Shown: positions 25,074 to 33,118, counted from the stretch's first letter. The stretch: 33,118 nucleotides of DNA from Mitsuaria sp. WAJ17 (GCF_014174515.1 NZ_JACJUG010000039.1:1-33118), one strand, 5' to 3'. The notes: generated by a model from the letters alone, not told the origin. Numbers and translations: made by a program.

Positions 25074-28000
25074 ATGCCACGCATTCAGGCCAATCGAGAC
25101 CAGGTGGATGACCGCTTCAGCGTGCTGGGCTTCACCATCCGCACGGAGAGTCCCTTGTTCGAAGTGGCCGTGGCCACCGACCCCGCCCTGTTCCGTGCGG
25201 ACGCTCGCGGCCGGCGTGGCCGGCGCAACTTCTACTCCAGCCGCGCACAGGGTGTGCTGCGCGCGCGCCGCGGTGAGGCTGTCTACCTGCTGCCCCAGGA
25301 CGTGCTGGCCAACTTCGTGGGCCAGCCCAAGCTCTACTTCGGCCTGGCCACCTACAAGGACGGCACGCCGCAGCAGCCCGACTTCGTGCAGCTGCCACAG
25401 AGCGGGAATATGTACGTCTCGCTCAGCGGCCTGAGCGAGCGCGGCCTGCGCAGGGCCGTAGGCACCTTCAACGGCAGTTCCTACGGCCAGGCGGCGGCCG
25501 GCCGGGACCCCAGCCTCGAATGGGGCGGCGACAGCAGCGCGCCCCGCCCCGCCACCACCGCAAGCACCGCCCCTCCCGCCGCAGCCCCGAGCGCAGCACG
25601 CCCGCCCGCCACGAACGGCGCTGCCGCCCCCGCCGGCGGCGGCACGCCGGTCGCTGCCGGCCTGGACTATGACGATGGCTTCGGCCCCTTCCCCGCCGCC
25701 CAGGCAGACGAGGGTGTGCAGGCCTACCGCCAAAAGGACACGGGCGAGCAGCCCGCGAGCCAGTCCCCGGACACGCAGGCCATGGACATCCCCCTGGACC
25801 CCGGCGCCGGCGGCCGCTCCATCGGCCTGGATGCGCTGCAGGCCGGCGACATCATCGTCAGCACCACGCGGGCCTGGGTCTCTCGCGCGATCCGCCTGGG
25901 CACGCTGTCGCCAGTCAGCCATGTGATGCTGTACCTGGGCGGCGGCCGCGTCATCGAGGCCGTGGGCTCCGGCGTGCGCGAGGTGGCGCTGGATGGCGCG
26001 ATCAGCGACGCCATCCTGGCCGTGGCCTACCGTGTACCCAACCTCACGGCCGCCCAGCGCGACCGCGTATTGCGCGAGGCCCGCCAGTTCAAGGATCAGC
26101 CCTACAACTACCCCGGCATCGTGCAGCGGGGCGTGGCCATCGTGGCGCCGGTGACGGGCGCCGTGGTCGATGCCATCAGCCGCCTGCTGAGCGTGCCGCG
26201 CCAGCAGGCCCATGCCGTCTACTGCTCGCAGCTGGTGCTGGAGGCCTACCAGCGCGCCGGCATCACGCTGCTGAGCAGCCCGCCCTCGCAGAGCACGCCC
26301 GAGGCAGTGGCCCGCTTCGCGCAGGGCCGCCTGGGCTATGTGGGCCATCTGAAGGCGGAGGACGTGCCCTTCGGCATCCAGTTCGCGCTCGACGAGGATG
26401 GCCCCGACGCCGGTGCACCGTACGCCGCGCAGAAGCCAGAACAGGGCGTCCAGCCCCAGGGCTGGGTTGAGCCCCAGGAGGTGCTGCTCAAGGCCTACAA
26501 CGGCACCCTGGGCGACCAGATCCGCCTCTTCGCCGACACCGTGCGCTGGATCGCCGGCGTGGATGACACCCATGCCCTGCCCCACAGCGCCATCTGCCAG
26601 GTGCTCTGCTACAACGGCGAGCGCATGATTGGCAAGGCCACCGCCTTCTTCATCGCGCAGCGCCTGCTGCTGACCAATGCGCATGTGGTGAACGGCTGCA
26701 CCAAGCTCGTCGTCATCCCCGGCAAGATGGGTGACGGCCCCGGAACCGAGCCCTTCGGCCGCTTCGAGACCACCACCTGGCGCGCCCACCCCAGCTACAC
26801 CCGCAGCAGCCGCGACTTCGACTTCGCCGTCGTGCTCGCCCCGCGCAATGCGCCGGGCGGATTCCTCTCACCCGTCGAGGAACTGACCCAGAGCCGGCCC
26901 GAGGGCGTGGCCGTCTGCGGCTACTCGGCCCGCTCGCGCCGCGACGATCCCGTGGGCACCATCGTCAACGCGGTGCTCAACCCGGACAAGCAGCATGTGC
27001 ACCGCGGCTATGTGCGCGAGATCACCGACGAGGTCATGCACTACGACGTGCAGGAGCTGGCCGGCTCCAGCGGCTCGCCGGTCTACTGGATCGAGGGCGG
27101 CGCCTTCCCACGGGTGCATGTCGTGGGCGTCAATGCCGGCCCGCGCGACAGCACCACCAACTCGGGCGTGCGCCTCACCCGCGCCAAAGTGCAGTGGATC
27201 CGCGACCGCGCCCGTGACATGGGCGTCAGCGTCAGCTTCGGGATGGAGGGCAGCGAGGGCGGCGAGGAGCCCAACCGCCTCAGCGAAGGTCAGTCCGCCG
27301 AGGCCCTGATCATCGACAGCGACGACGTCACCCGCCTGCAACGCCACCTGCCCGCCTGGCGTGATCTCTACACCTGGACGGCGCCCGCCAGCCTCACCGC
27401 CCCGCTGGCCGCGCGCAATATGCGCATCCAGCGCTTCGCCGACGCCCACGGCGCGCTGAACCTGGACCGCTACGAGGTGCGCATCAGCCGCCTGCCCACG
27501 GGCGCCACGCCGGAGTCCCTGCTGGCCGAGATCCGCAAGAACATCAACAACTACGTCGATACCCGCAACTCGGAGTTCATCCCCTACGACGCCAGCGACG
27601 CCACGCTGTGGAGTTCCAACAGCCCCTTCGGCGCCGTGCTGAAGATCGACATCGTCGGCCCCGACAACGCCAGCGTGGTCTGCAGCCTGGCCGAGGCGCG
27701 ACGTTGGCGCTTCACCACCATCCATGCGCCCTGGTCCGGCGACCATCCAGTCAGCGGGCATCGCGAGTTCGGCATCCGGCCTGACGGCGAGGGCTTCATC
27801 TTCTTCACCCGCGCCTCCGACCGAGCCACCGACGGCATCGCCGAGACCGTGGTCTGGGCCGGCGCCAACCACCTGTGGCAGAGCCTGCAGCGCAAGGTGA
27901 CGGACTACGTCAACAGCCACGGCGGCACCGCCAGCATCCTGCCGCATTTCAGCGAGCGCTTCCATCCGCGCGTGGCGGCCATCCTGGCTCAGGAGGTGAT

Positions 28001-29339
28001 CGAGGCACAGAGCCTCGCCGCCAACGAGCCGGCGGCCACGGCCCCGCCCCAGCGTGAACTCCACCTGGCCCCACCGCCGGCCCCGCAGATGCAGCAGCCG
28101 CTGGGCTGGGACGAGGCCCAGGCCGTGCCGGCCGCGGCCGTGGAGATCGCCAGCGCCATCGCTGGCGCCGCCATGGAGCGCATCAGCAGTAACCAGGGCG
28201 ACATCAACGTGGAGCTGGACCAGCTGCGCGGCCTCAAGCATCCCAATGACCAGGCCCCGGCCAATCCCGCGCCCTTCCAGGATGCACCGGTGATCCGCCT
28301 GACCGGCTGGCCCAAGGTCAGCAACTACCTGGGCGACGAGACCTCCGCCGGCTTCGAGATCCGCTGGCAGTTCAATGGCCGCTCCCTGGGCAATGTGCAG
28401 ATCAGTCTCTCGCGCACCAACGACGCCGTGGGCTGGGGCCTGCAGGTCCATGCCCGCATCATGGACGACGCCATCGTCTACCCGCGCCAGTCGCCCAGCT
28501 TCGCGGCCATCCGCGTGCGCTTCGACTACCGCTTCACCCGGGTCGTGGGCTCGGACGTGCTGGCCCACCAGGAGGTCCACCTCTTCGGCAACGGCCGCCA
28601 CAACATCAGCGGCGAGTGGACGCAGTCCAGCACCTTCAGCCTCGCTGTGGAGGAGGAGGATCCGCGCCTGCTGCAGGCCCAGATGCCGGCGCAGGAACTC
28701 AGCGATGCCCTGGCCTTCGCCGCCCGCACGGCGGCACCCACGACGCCTTCGCAGACCCTGCGCAACGCCCTGGGCGCGGCCAGCGGTGTGCGCAAGACCC
28801 TGCTGGAGGTCGCTGCCCGCGAACTGGGCGTGCGCGAAGAGCCCAATCCGCGCGCCAGCGAGGCCGGCCAGGACCCGACGATCAATTCCGACGTCGAAGG
28901 TCGCATCGTCATGTACCTGCAGGAATGCGGGGTGGGCGCCGCTCAGGGCCAGGCCAACCCGGCCTACTGCGCCGCCTTCGCGACCACCATGCTGCGCCAG
29001 GCTGGCTACCGCGGCGTCAACGGCAGCGCCAGCGCCTCGCGCCTGCGCCAGCAGTTCGAGAGCGCAGGCAAGTTTCAGCTGCTTGATGCCAGCCGGCCCT
29101 ATGACCCGGCCCGCGACTACCGCGCCCAGCCTGGCGACCTCTACTTCAAGGGTGCCCACGGCCACGAGACGCATGTGGGCATCGTGGTGGCCGTGGAGGA
29201 CAACGGCACCCTGCACACCATCGAGGGCAACACCTGGGGCTCGGGCGGCCCGGCGCAGTCCGGTGTGATGGAACGCACCATCCGGCCCAGCCATGGTCAG
29301 CAGCGTGCCGCCATCGCCGGTTTCGGCGTGCTGAGCTGA
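25074..29339 (+). CDS. Multidomain hydrolase: YiiX/NlpC-like + V8/trypsin-like + CHAP-like
   Basis: 1421 residues without signal peptide. An unidentified N-domain (about 1-150, DRFSVLGFTIRTESPLFEV) and a Pro/Ala linker (150-200) lead to a permuted papain-fold hydrolase of the YiiX type (about 250-430) with GDIIVS, His283 in SHVMLY and Cys384 in YCSQLV. A trypsin/V8-like serine protease follows (about 510-720), with triad His537 (TNAHVV), Asp583 (FDFAVV) and Ser666 (GSSGSP). Two unrecognised domains cover about 745-985 and 1060-1190, the second beta-rich. A CHAP-like domain (about 1240-1421) has Cys1299 (YCAAF), His1367 (THVGIV) and Glu1384 (IEGNT). The first and last could cut peptidoglycan or isopeptide bonds. 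Frame and codon use are continuous, so the fusion is real. Confidence 0.8.
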   Translation: MPRIQANRDQVDDRFSVLGFTIRTESPLFEVAVATDPALFRADARGRRGRRNFYSSRAQGVLRARRGEAVYLLPQDVLANFVGQPKLYFGLATYKDGTPQQPDFVQLPQSGNMYVSLSGLSERGLRRAVGTFNGSSYGQAAAGRDPSLEWGGDSSAPRPATTASTAPPAAAPSAARPPATNGAAAPAGGGTPVAAGLDYDDGFGPFPAAQADEGVQAYRQKDTGEQPASQSPDTQAMDIPLDPGAGGRSIGLDALQAGDIIVSTTRAWVSRAIRLGTLSPVSHVMLYLGGGRVIEAVGSGVREVALDGAISDAILAVAYRVPNLTAAQRDRVLREARQFKDQPYNYPGIVQRGVAIVAPVTGAVVDAISRLLSVPRQQAHAVYCSQLVLEAYQRAGITLLSSPPSQSTPEAVARFAQGRLGYVGHLKAEDVPFGIQFALDEDGPDAGAPYAAQKPEQGVQPQGWVEPQEVLLKAYNGTLGDQIRLFADTVRWIAGVDDTHALPHSAICQVLCYNGERMIGKATAFFIAQRLLLTNAHVVNGCTKLVVIPGKMGDGPGTEPFGRFETTTWRAHPSYTRSSRDFDFAVVLAPRNAPGGFLSPVEELTQSRPEGVAVCGYSARSRRDDPVGTIVNAVLNPDKQHVHRGYVREITDEVMHYDVQELAGSSGSPVYWIEGGAFPRVHVVGVNAGPRDSTTNSGVRLTRAKVQWIRDRARDMGVSVSFGMEGSEGGEEPNRLSEGQSAEALIIDSDDVTRLQRHLPAWRDLYTWTAPASLTAPLAARNMRIQRFADAHGALNLDRYEVRISRLPTGATPESLLAEIRKNINNYVDTRNSEFIPYDASDATLWSSNSPFGAVLKIDIVGPDNASVVCSLAEARRWRFTTIHAPWSGDHPVSGHREFGIRPDGEGFIFFTRASDRATDGIAETVVWAGANHLWQSLQRKVTDYVNSHGGTASILPHFSERFHPRVAAILAQEVIEAQSLAANEPAATAPPQRELHLAPPPAPQMQQPLGWDEAQAVPAAAVEIASAIAGAAMERISSNQGDINVELDQLRGLKHPNDQAPANPAPFQDAPVIRLTGWPKVSNYLGDETSAGFEIRWQFNGRSLGNVQISLSRTNDAVGWGLQVHARIMDDAIVYPRQSPSFAAIRVRFDYRFTRVVGSDVLAHQEVHLFGNGRHNISGEWTQSSTFSLAVEEEDPRLLQAQMPAQELSDALAFAARTAAPTTPSQTLRNALGAASGVRKTLLEVAARELGVREEPNPRASEAGQDPTINSDVEGRIVMYLQECGVGAAQGQANPAYCAAFATTMLRQAGYRGVNGSASASRLRQQFESAGKFQLLDASRPYDPARDYRAQPGDLYFKGAHGHETHVGIVVAVEDNGTLHTIEGNTWGSGGPAQSGVMERTIRPSHGQQRAAIAGFGVLS

Positions 29340-29367
29340 AGCGCCCGCCACAGGACCCATTCCCCCC

Positions 29368-30426
29368 ATGGCCATGGACACGCATCCGCAGTTCGCCAGC
29401 GCACCGGCACCCACGGTCGGGTTCGACGAGGGTGTGCAGGCCCTGGGCGGCATGCCGGGCATGCTGCCAGGGCTGGGGGGCAATGCCGTGCCCGCCCCGA
29501 GGCAAGCCCTGACCCCCGGTCCGGCGCCCGCATCGCCCTCGCCCCCGCCCAAACCGCCTGCCACCGAAACGCTGGCGCAGCGCACCGGCAACCTGATCAA
29601 CGAGGTCGATTTCCCCGGCTTCGTGGCCCAGCTGGTCAACGGCACCTTCGATGCCATCGTCGATGCCTCCATCCGCCAGATGGAGAGCTATGCCGAGCTG
29701 GTGGCTGCCGTGGCCAAGACCACCGAGCAGTTCACCGAGGAGAACGTCAGCACCAACCAGGCCCGGGACTGGGTGGCGCAACAGTACGGCGCCGATGTCG
29801 CCGTGCTCCTGCCCCGCGGCAGCGACGACCAGCTGCGCCAGCCCATGCTGGTGCCGCGCGGCGAAGGCCACAGCCCGGCCTGGCTGGCCAACTACGGCGT
29901 GGGCGACCAGGAACTCAGCAGCGAACTACTGGAGAGCGTGGTCCTGCCCCAGGCGCGCGCCCAGCTGGGCCGCGAGCGCCAGCAGCTGCTGGCCACGCTG
30001 GTTATGATGGGCCTGAACCGCGTGGCGGTGAAGGACGGCTCCATCAGCGCCAAGGTCATGTTCCGCGCCGTGGCCAACGACAAGGCCACCGTGCAGTACG
30101 CCCAAGGCCAGGACCCCGGCTCGGCCTCGAGCAGCAACTGGGGCAGCCGCGGATCGCTGGCAGCGTCCTCCGGCGTATCGACCATGGTCAGCACGCTCAA
30201 CCTCAATGCCCAGAGCGACACCAGCCTCAGCGCCACCATGTTCGGCGAAGTCAAGCTGAACTTCGTCTCCGAGACCCTGCCCCTGGACAAGATGGCCGAC
30301 GCGATGAAGCTGGCCATGGTCCAGCGCCATGCCGCGCTGGGCCCGCGCGCGGCAGCGCCTCTGCCTGCCGCCACGCCCGTAGCGCCCGCCATGCCGGCCG
30401 CCCCGACTGAACCCGGGAGGAGCTGA
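29368..30426 (+). CDS. Hypothetical protein, 352 aa, in the SARP-linked operon
   Basis: 352 residues, not recognised. A Gly/Pro-rich N-terminus (about 1-65) is followed by a strongly amphipathic helical block (DFPGFVAQLVNGTFDAIVDA to AKTTEQFTEEN). A middle part (QARDWVAQQYGADVAVLL to QARAQLGRERQQLLATLVMM) follows. The end is Ser/Thr-rich and strand-forming (STMVSTLNLNAQSDTSLSA, then GEVKLNFVSETLPLDKMAD). It lacks a signal peptide, and the disordered Ala/Pro tail ends at the stop. The layout suggests a structural or scaffold protein, possibly self-assembling. It starts 28 nt after the large hydrolase gene and shares one base of its stop with the next ATG (TGATG). No enzymatic motif is visible. 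Confidence 0.7.
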   Translation: MAMDTHPQFASAPAPTVGFDEGVQALGGMPGMLPGLGGNAVPAPRQALTPGPAPASPSPPPKPPATETLAQRTGNLINEVDFPGFVAQLVNGTFDAIVDASIRQMESYAELVAAVAKTTEQFTEENVSTNQARDWVAQQYGADVAVLLPRGSDDQLRQPMLVPRGEGHSPAWLANYGVGDQELSSELLESVVLPQARAQLGRERQQLLATLVMMGLNRVAVKDGSISAKVMFRAVANDKATVQYAQGQDPGSASSSNWGSRGSLAASSGVSTMVSTLNLNAQSDTSLSATMFGEVKLNFVSETLPLDKMADAMKLAMVQRHAALGPRAAAPLPAATPVAPAMPAAPTEPGRS

Positions 30427-30698
30427 TGCTGCGCGCCCTCTCCACCGTGATCGACGAGCTGCAGACCGCCATGGCACCCCTGCTGCATGAGGCCTTCGCC
30501 CCCGCCGGCACCGCCCGCATCCGCCTGGCCGAGGCGCAGTTCGACCTGCCCCTGGACCTGGCCCTGGTCTTCGCTGACGGCGGCCCCTGCCTGCTGGCCG
30601 AGCTGCCGCGCTCCAGCAGCGACGGCCACTGGCATGTGGACCGCTCGCGCCTGCGCTTCGTGCTGCGTGCCGAGCTGGAAGAGGAGGTGTCCCCGTGA
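30426..30698 (+). CDS. Small 90-aa protein, trypsin-co-occurring-domain-like
   Basis: 90 residues: an N-terminal helix (MLRALSTVIDELQTAMAPLL), then a strand-rich part (ARIRLAEAQFDLPLDLALVFADGG) and a final strand (SRLRFVLRAELEEE). A leading helix with Leu heptads followed by three or four strands is how I remember the Trypco2-type domains that accompany trypsin-like proteases in bacterial conflict operons. The resemblance is structural and unverified. It overlaps both neighbours (TGATG before, GTGA after), so it should be made in step with the proteins around it. It might be a subunit or inhibitor that holds the protease inactive. Confidence 0.6.
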   Translation: MLRALSTVIDELQTAMAPLLHEAFAPAGTARIRLAEAQFDLPLDLALVFADGGPCLLAELPRSSSDGHWHVDRSRLRFVLRAELEEEVSP

Positions 30699-31525
30699 GC
30701 GGCAGGGATGACACCCCCCAGGTCAGCCAGCTGTCCGGCGTGGGCGACCTGGGCGTGCCCTTCGACGTCTTCATCCAGGCGCTGACCCTGCAGTTGGACA
30801 AGGCCCAGGCCGCCATGGCGCTCAAGGCCCGCGTGGGCAAACTGCCGCTGACCTTTGCCGTGAAGGACGTGCAGCTGGATCTGCGCGCCTTCGTGCGCAT
30901 GGTCGAGGACGACGTCTGGGTGCGCCCCGCCGGCCCGGGCGAGGCCGAGGCCAGCAGCATCAAGCTCGCGCTGACCACGGTCACCAAGCCCATGATCGAC
31001 GAGAACGCCGTCAGCTATGAAGCCCACGACGCCAAGCTGGACCTGAAGGAAGCGCTGGGCGAGCGCATCAGCACCGAGGAGCAGCGGCAGCTGGAGCGCA
31101 TCGGCGTGCACACCATCCAGCAGCTGCAGGAGCTGAAGAAGTCCGCCGGGGCCGATGTGGTCGCGCGCCTGGCCCGCATGCCGGTGAACCGCCTTCAGCA
31201 GGCCATGATGGCCGCCACAGCGCCGCGGGTGCAGCGGGTGGACAGCGCACCCGCCGTCGGCGACGAGGGCGGTTCCCGCTCGCGCGTCACCCTCAGCACG
31301 CCTTCACTCAAGAGCGGGCGGCTGCCCCAGGTGCGGGTCAATGGCCAGCGGCTGCCTGTGCGCCAGGCCGAGGCCATGGCGCTGGAGCTGAGCGTGGACC
31401 CCGAGCACATGGGCCAGGAAGCCGAGATCGACTTCGGCGACGGCGAGACCGCCCGCCTGCGCCTCAGCGCCGGTGCCATGGGCAGCTGGCACGAAGCCGA
31501 GGCCACAGCCAAGGAGCAGCCATGA
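30695..31525 (+). CDS. Hypothetical 276-aa protein: helix/strand N-domain plus HhH-like region
   Basis: 276 residues, starting with GTG at 30695 within the previous stop (GTGA). The N-domain (about 18-110) has a helix (PFDVFIQALTLQLDKAQAAM) then strands (LPLTFAVKDVQLDLRAFVRM, SIKLALTTVTKP), the same order as the preceding 90-aa protein. Residues about 128-178 (RISTEEQRQLERIGVHTIQQ to NRLQQAMMAAT) resemble a helix-hairpin-helix repeat as used for DNA or protein contact. The C-terminal 80 residues (RLPQVRVNGQRLPVRQAEA to DFGDGETARLRLSAG) look beta-sandwich-like. No catalytic motif is present. It may be an adaptor linking proteases to a target. The stop overlaps the subtilase start (ATGA). Confidence 0.62.
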   Translation: MSGRDDTPQVSQLSGVGDLGVPFDVFIQALTLQLDKAQAAMALKARVGKLPLTFAVKDVQLDLRAFVRMVEDDVWVRPAGPGEAEASSIKLALTTVTKPMIDENAVSYEAHDAKLDLKEALGERISTEEQRQLERIGVHTIQQLQELKKSAGADVVARLARMPVNRLQQAMMAATAPRVQRVDSAPAVGDEGGSRSRVTLSTPSLKSGRLPQVRVNGQRLPVRQAEAMALELSVDPEHMGQEAEIDFGDGETARLRLSAGAMGSWHEAEATAKEQP

Positions 31526-32955
31526 TGGCCCTGCCCCCCGACTGGCCCAGCCAGCTGCCGCGCCGACTGCTGCTCACCCTGCGCCTGGGCGAGATGCCCG
31601 AGCATGTGCCGGCCTGGCGCGCCTGCCAGCGCCATGGCGTGCCCTTTGGCGAACACCTGGACGGCGGGCCCATCGACCGCCTGCTGTCCCACTTCGGCGG
31701 CGGCATGCGCCTGGCCCGCGTGCACAGCGCGCGCACCCCGCGTGAGCAGGCGCCCCAGCGCGCCGGTGCCCGGCGCTTCGACGACATCGAGCAGCTCAGC
31801 GGCGTGGCCCGCGTGCTGCGCATCGAGCTGCAGCAGGGCGATCGCCTGCCCGAGCTGATGACGGCGCTGGCCCAGCTGCCCACGGTGGAGCATGCGCGGC
31901 CCGAACGCCTGGTGGACATGGGGCTGGACGGCAGCGCCGTGCATCCCGCGCCCCTGCCCGCCGCCCTGCCCCAGGCGGCCATGGTGGACATGCAGGAAGC
32001 CTGGGCCGCCCGCGACCTGATCCGCCTGCCCGAGGCCCTGGCCTACGCGCCCGGCGACCCGACCGTGATCATGGGCCTGGCCGACACCGGCGTGGTCATG
32101 GACCATCCCGCCCTGCACCGCGCCCTGCGCCCGGGTTTCGACACCGTGGACCTGCAGGCCAGCAGCGGTGGCCCCGAGCTGGTGGGCGACGACGCTGGCG
32201 CGGACGCCGACCCGCAGGACGAAGTCGGTCACGGCACGGGCTGCGCCGGCATCGTCTGCGCCGACAGCCCCGAGCTGCCGCCGGGTGCGGCGGGCCGGTG
32301 CCAGGTCTTGCCTGCCCGCGTGCTGGGTGCCGCGCTGAAGGGCCAGCGGCGCGTGGGCATCGGCTCCGTGGCCAATATCGATGCGGGCATGAAGCGCCTG
32401 ATCGACCTGGGCGTGAAGGTCATCAATATGAGCTTCGGCACCGCCTCCTCGCAGTTGGGGCCGGACGAGCCGCCGCCGCACAGTGAGGTGGTGCGCTACG
32501 CCCTGGCGCGCGGCGTGATCCTGGTGGCGGCCAGCGGCAATTCCGGCCTCACCGAGCCCTTCTACCCGGCCGCGCTCCCGGGCGTGATCGCCGTCGGCGC
32601 AGTGGACCTGCAGGGCAAGCCCGCCCGCTTCTCCACCCGCGGCGATCACGTGGCGCTCAGCGCGCCCGGGCAAGGCATCTGGACCTGCGGCCTGAACGGA
32701 TGGCAGCGCGCCAACGGCACCAGCTTCGCGGCGCCCTTCGTGTCCGCCGTCTGCGCACTCATGGCAGCGCGGGCCGAAGCAAGGGCCTGCCCCATCGACC
32801 CCGAGATGACCCGCCAGCTGCTCATGCAGAGCAGCCGGCCCCATGCCCAGGCCGGCGAGTCCGGCATGGGCCGCGGCGTGCTTGACGCCCTGGCCGCCCT
32901 GCGCGCCCTGGACGACTGGCTGGACCGCAATGACGGCCTGCAGGCCGATGACTGA
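31522..32955 (+). CDS. Subtilisin-like serine protease (peptidase S8)
   Basis: 477 residues. The N-terminal 165 residues form an extended pro-like or docking region with no signal peptide (MMALPPDWPSQLPRRLLLTL). The S8 domain covers about 175-460, with Asp188 in MGLADTGVVMDHPAL, His237 in VGHGTGCAGIV, oxyanion Asn340 in AASGNSG, and Ser401 in NGTSFAAPFVSA. The triad is intact, so the enzyme should be active. Lack of a secretion signal suggests cytoplasmic action, or release by a non-Sec route or lysis. It may process the large hydrolase or other operon products. The ATG overlaps the preceding stop. A 32-nt gap with an AAGGAG site leads to the next gene. Confidence 0.85.
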   Translation: MMALPPDWPSQLPRRLLLTLRLGEMPEHVPAWRACQRHGVPFGEHLDGGPIDRLLSHFGGGMRLARVHSARTPREQAPQRAGARRFDDIEQLSGVARVLRIELQQGDRLPELMTALAQLPTVEHARPERLVDMGLDGSAVHPAPLPAALPQAAMVDMQEAWAARDLIRLPEALAYAPGDPTVIMGLADTGVVMDHPALHRALRPGFDTVDLQASSGGPELVGDDAGADADPQDEVGHGTGCAGIVCADSPELPPGAAGRCQVLPARVLGAALKGQRRVGIGSVANIDAGMKRLIDLGVKVINMSFGTASSQLGPDEPPPHSEVVRYALARGVILVAASGNSGLTEPFYPAALPGVIAVGAVDLQGKPARFSTRGDHVALSAPGQGIWTCGLNGWQRANGTSFAAPFVSAVCALMAARAEARACPIDPEMTRQLLMQSSRPHAQAGESGMGRGVLDALAALRALDDWLDRNDGLQADD

Positions 32956-32987
32956 GCAACAGCGTGACCGAGTGACAAGGAGCCCCC

Positions 32988-33118
32988 ATGGCCAGCGAAA
33001 AGCCCAAGAAGACAGCGCAGCGCAAGGCGGCCCCACCGGTCGCTGCAGCGCCGCGCGCCCCCCGCAAGAAGACGAGCGCTGCCGCGGCGGCGCCGCCGCC
33101 CCCCACCCGCAAGGCCCG
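32988..33118 (+). CDS. N-terminus of a Lys/Ala/Pro-rich protein, partial
   Basis: The frame opens at ATG 32988 behind an AAGGAG ribosome-binding site (6 nt spacing) and runs off the right edge after 43 codons. The visible residues are highly basic and low-complexity: MASEKPKKTAQRKAAPP, then RAPRKKTSAAAAAPPPP. This resembles the tails of histone H1-like and HU-like proteins, or a disordered anchor in front of a folded domain outside the window. It is in the same operon as the subtilase. Function cannot be told from this end. Confidence 0.6.
   Translation, partial: MASEKPKKTAQRKAAPPVAAAPRAPRKKTSAAAAAPPPPTRKA

Noticed and set aside
26868..29672. A 934-codon minus-strand open frame opposite the large hydrolase
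   Set aside because: Composition is that of a shadow frame (Gly, Ala, His, Val), while the plus strand holds three recognisable active sites.
29368..31525. Contractile injection or phage-tail genes
   Set aside because: The unknown proteins next to the hydrolases suggested a particle, but there is no sheath, baseplate, tube or AAA+ gene in the window.

Overview
The window is chromosomal DNA of very high G+C content with tight operons and strong codon bias. The gene set (topoisomerase IV subunits ParE and ParC, a dapA-bamC pair, the uL16 hydroxylase RoxA, a SlyD-like FKBP, MgtC, and an SDR/DoxX-like/DUF2269 cluster) points to a betaproteobacterium of the order Burkholderiales, probably near the Roseateles/Mitsuaria/Leptothrix group. 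This placement rests on gene content and protein style, not on a search. I saw no rRNA, tRNA, CRISPR array, insertion sequence or prophage.

Layout. (1) 1-1847, plus strand: the tail of a probable SDR oxidoreductase, a DoxX-like and a DUF2269 membrane protein, then an MgtC/SapB family protein. (2) 1904-13694, minus strand: one long directon read as parE, an acetylpolyamine-amidohydrolase-like enzyme, a GNAT acetyltransferase, a lytic transglycosylase, parC, and then a three-gene kleisin/KITE/SMC cassette of the MksFEB/JetABC kind. It places chromosome decatenation and an SMC complex in one transcriptional unit or two abutting ones. (3) 13763-20374, plus strand: an odd amidohydrolase, an MFS transporter, a 48-residue membrane peptide, an SDR enzyme, a methyltransferase, dapA and bamC. 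(4) 20733-22846, minus strand: a small Ala/Pro lipoprotein, a hypothetical protein and roxA, with slyD divergent at 22902. (5) 23622 to the right edge, plus strand: an accessory region that looks like an undescribed protease-rich system.

The accessory region starts with a minimal SARP/BTAD-type activator (319 aa). It is followed by an intergenic control region with four heptamers at an exact 11-bp period, the spacing known for SARP binding sites. Next comes a nearly gapless, translationally coupled operon: a 101-aa protein; a 1421-aa protein joining a YiiX/NlpC-like cysteine hydrolase, a V8/trypsin-like serine protease and a CHAP-like cysteine hydrolase, each with recognisable catalytic residues; a 352-aa protein of unknown function; two proteins with a short helix-plus-strand layout reminiscent of trypsin-co-occurring domains; a subtilisin-like protease with an intact catalytic triad; and the start of a further gene with a very basic Lys/Ala/Pro N-terminus. 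None of the complete products has an evident signal peptide or membrane segment. My inference is a SARP-switched proteolytic conflict or programmed-response system; that function is untested.

Other points of interest are -10-like hexamers placed only 6-7 nt before the start codon of five genes (possible leaderless mRNAs), a Glu-Pro hexanucleotide microsatellite in the KITE gene, an amidohydrolase that has lost the first His of its metal site and carries a histone-H1-like tail, and a palindrome plus a direct repeat in the long leader of the small lipoprotein gene.
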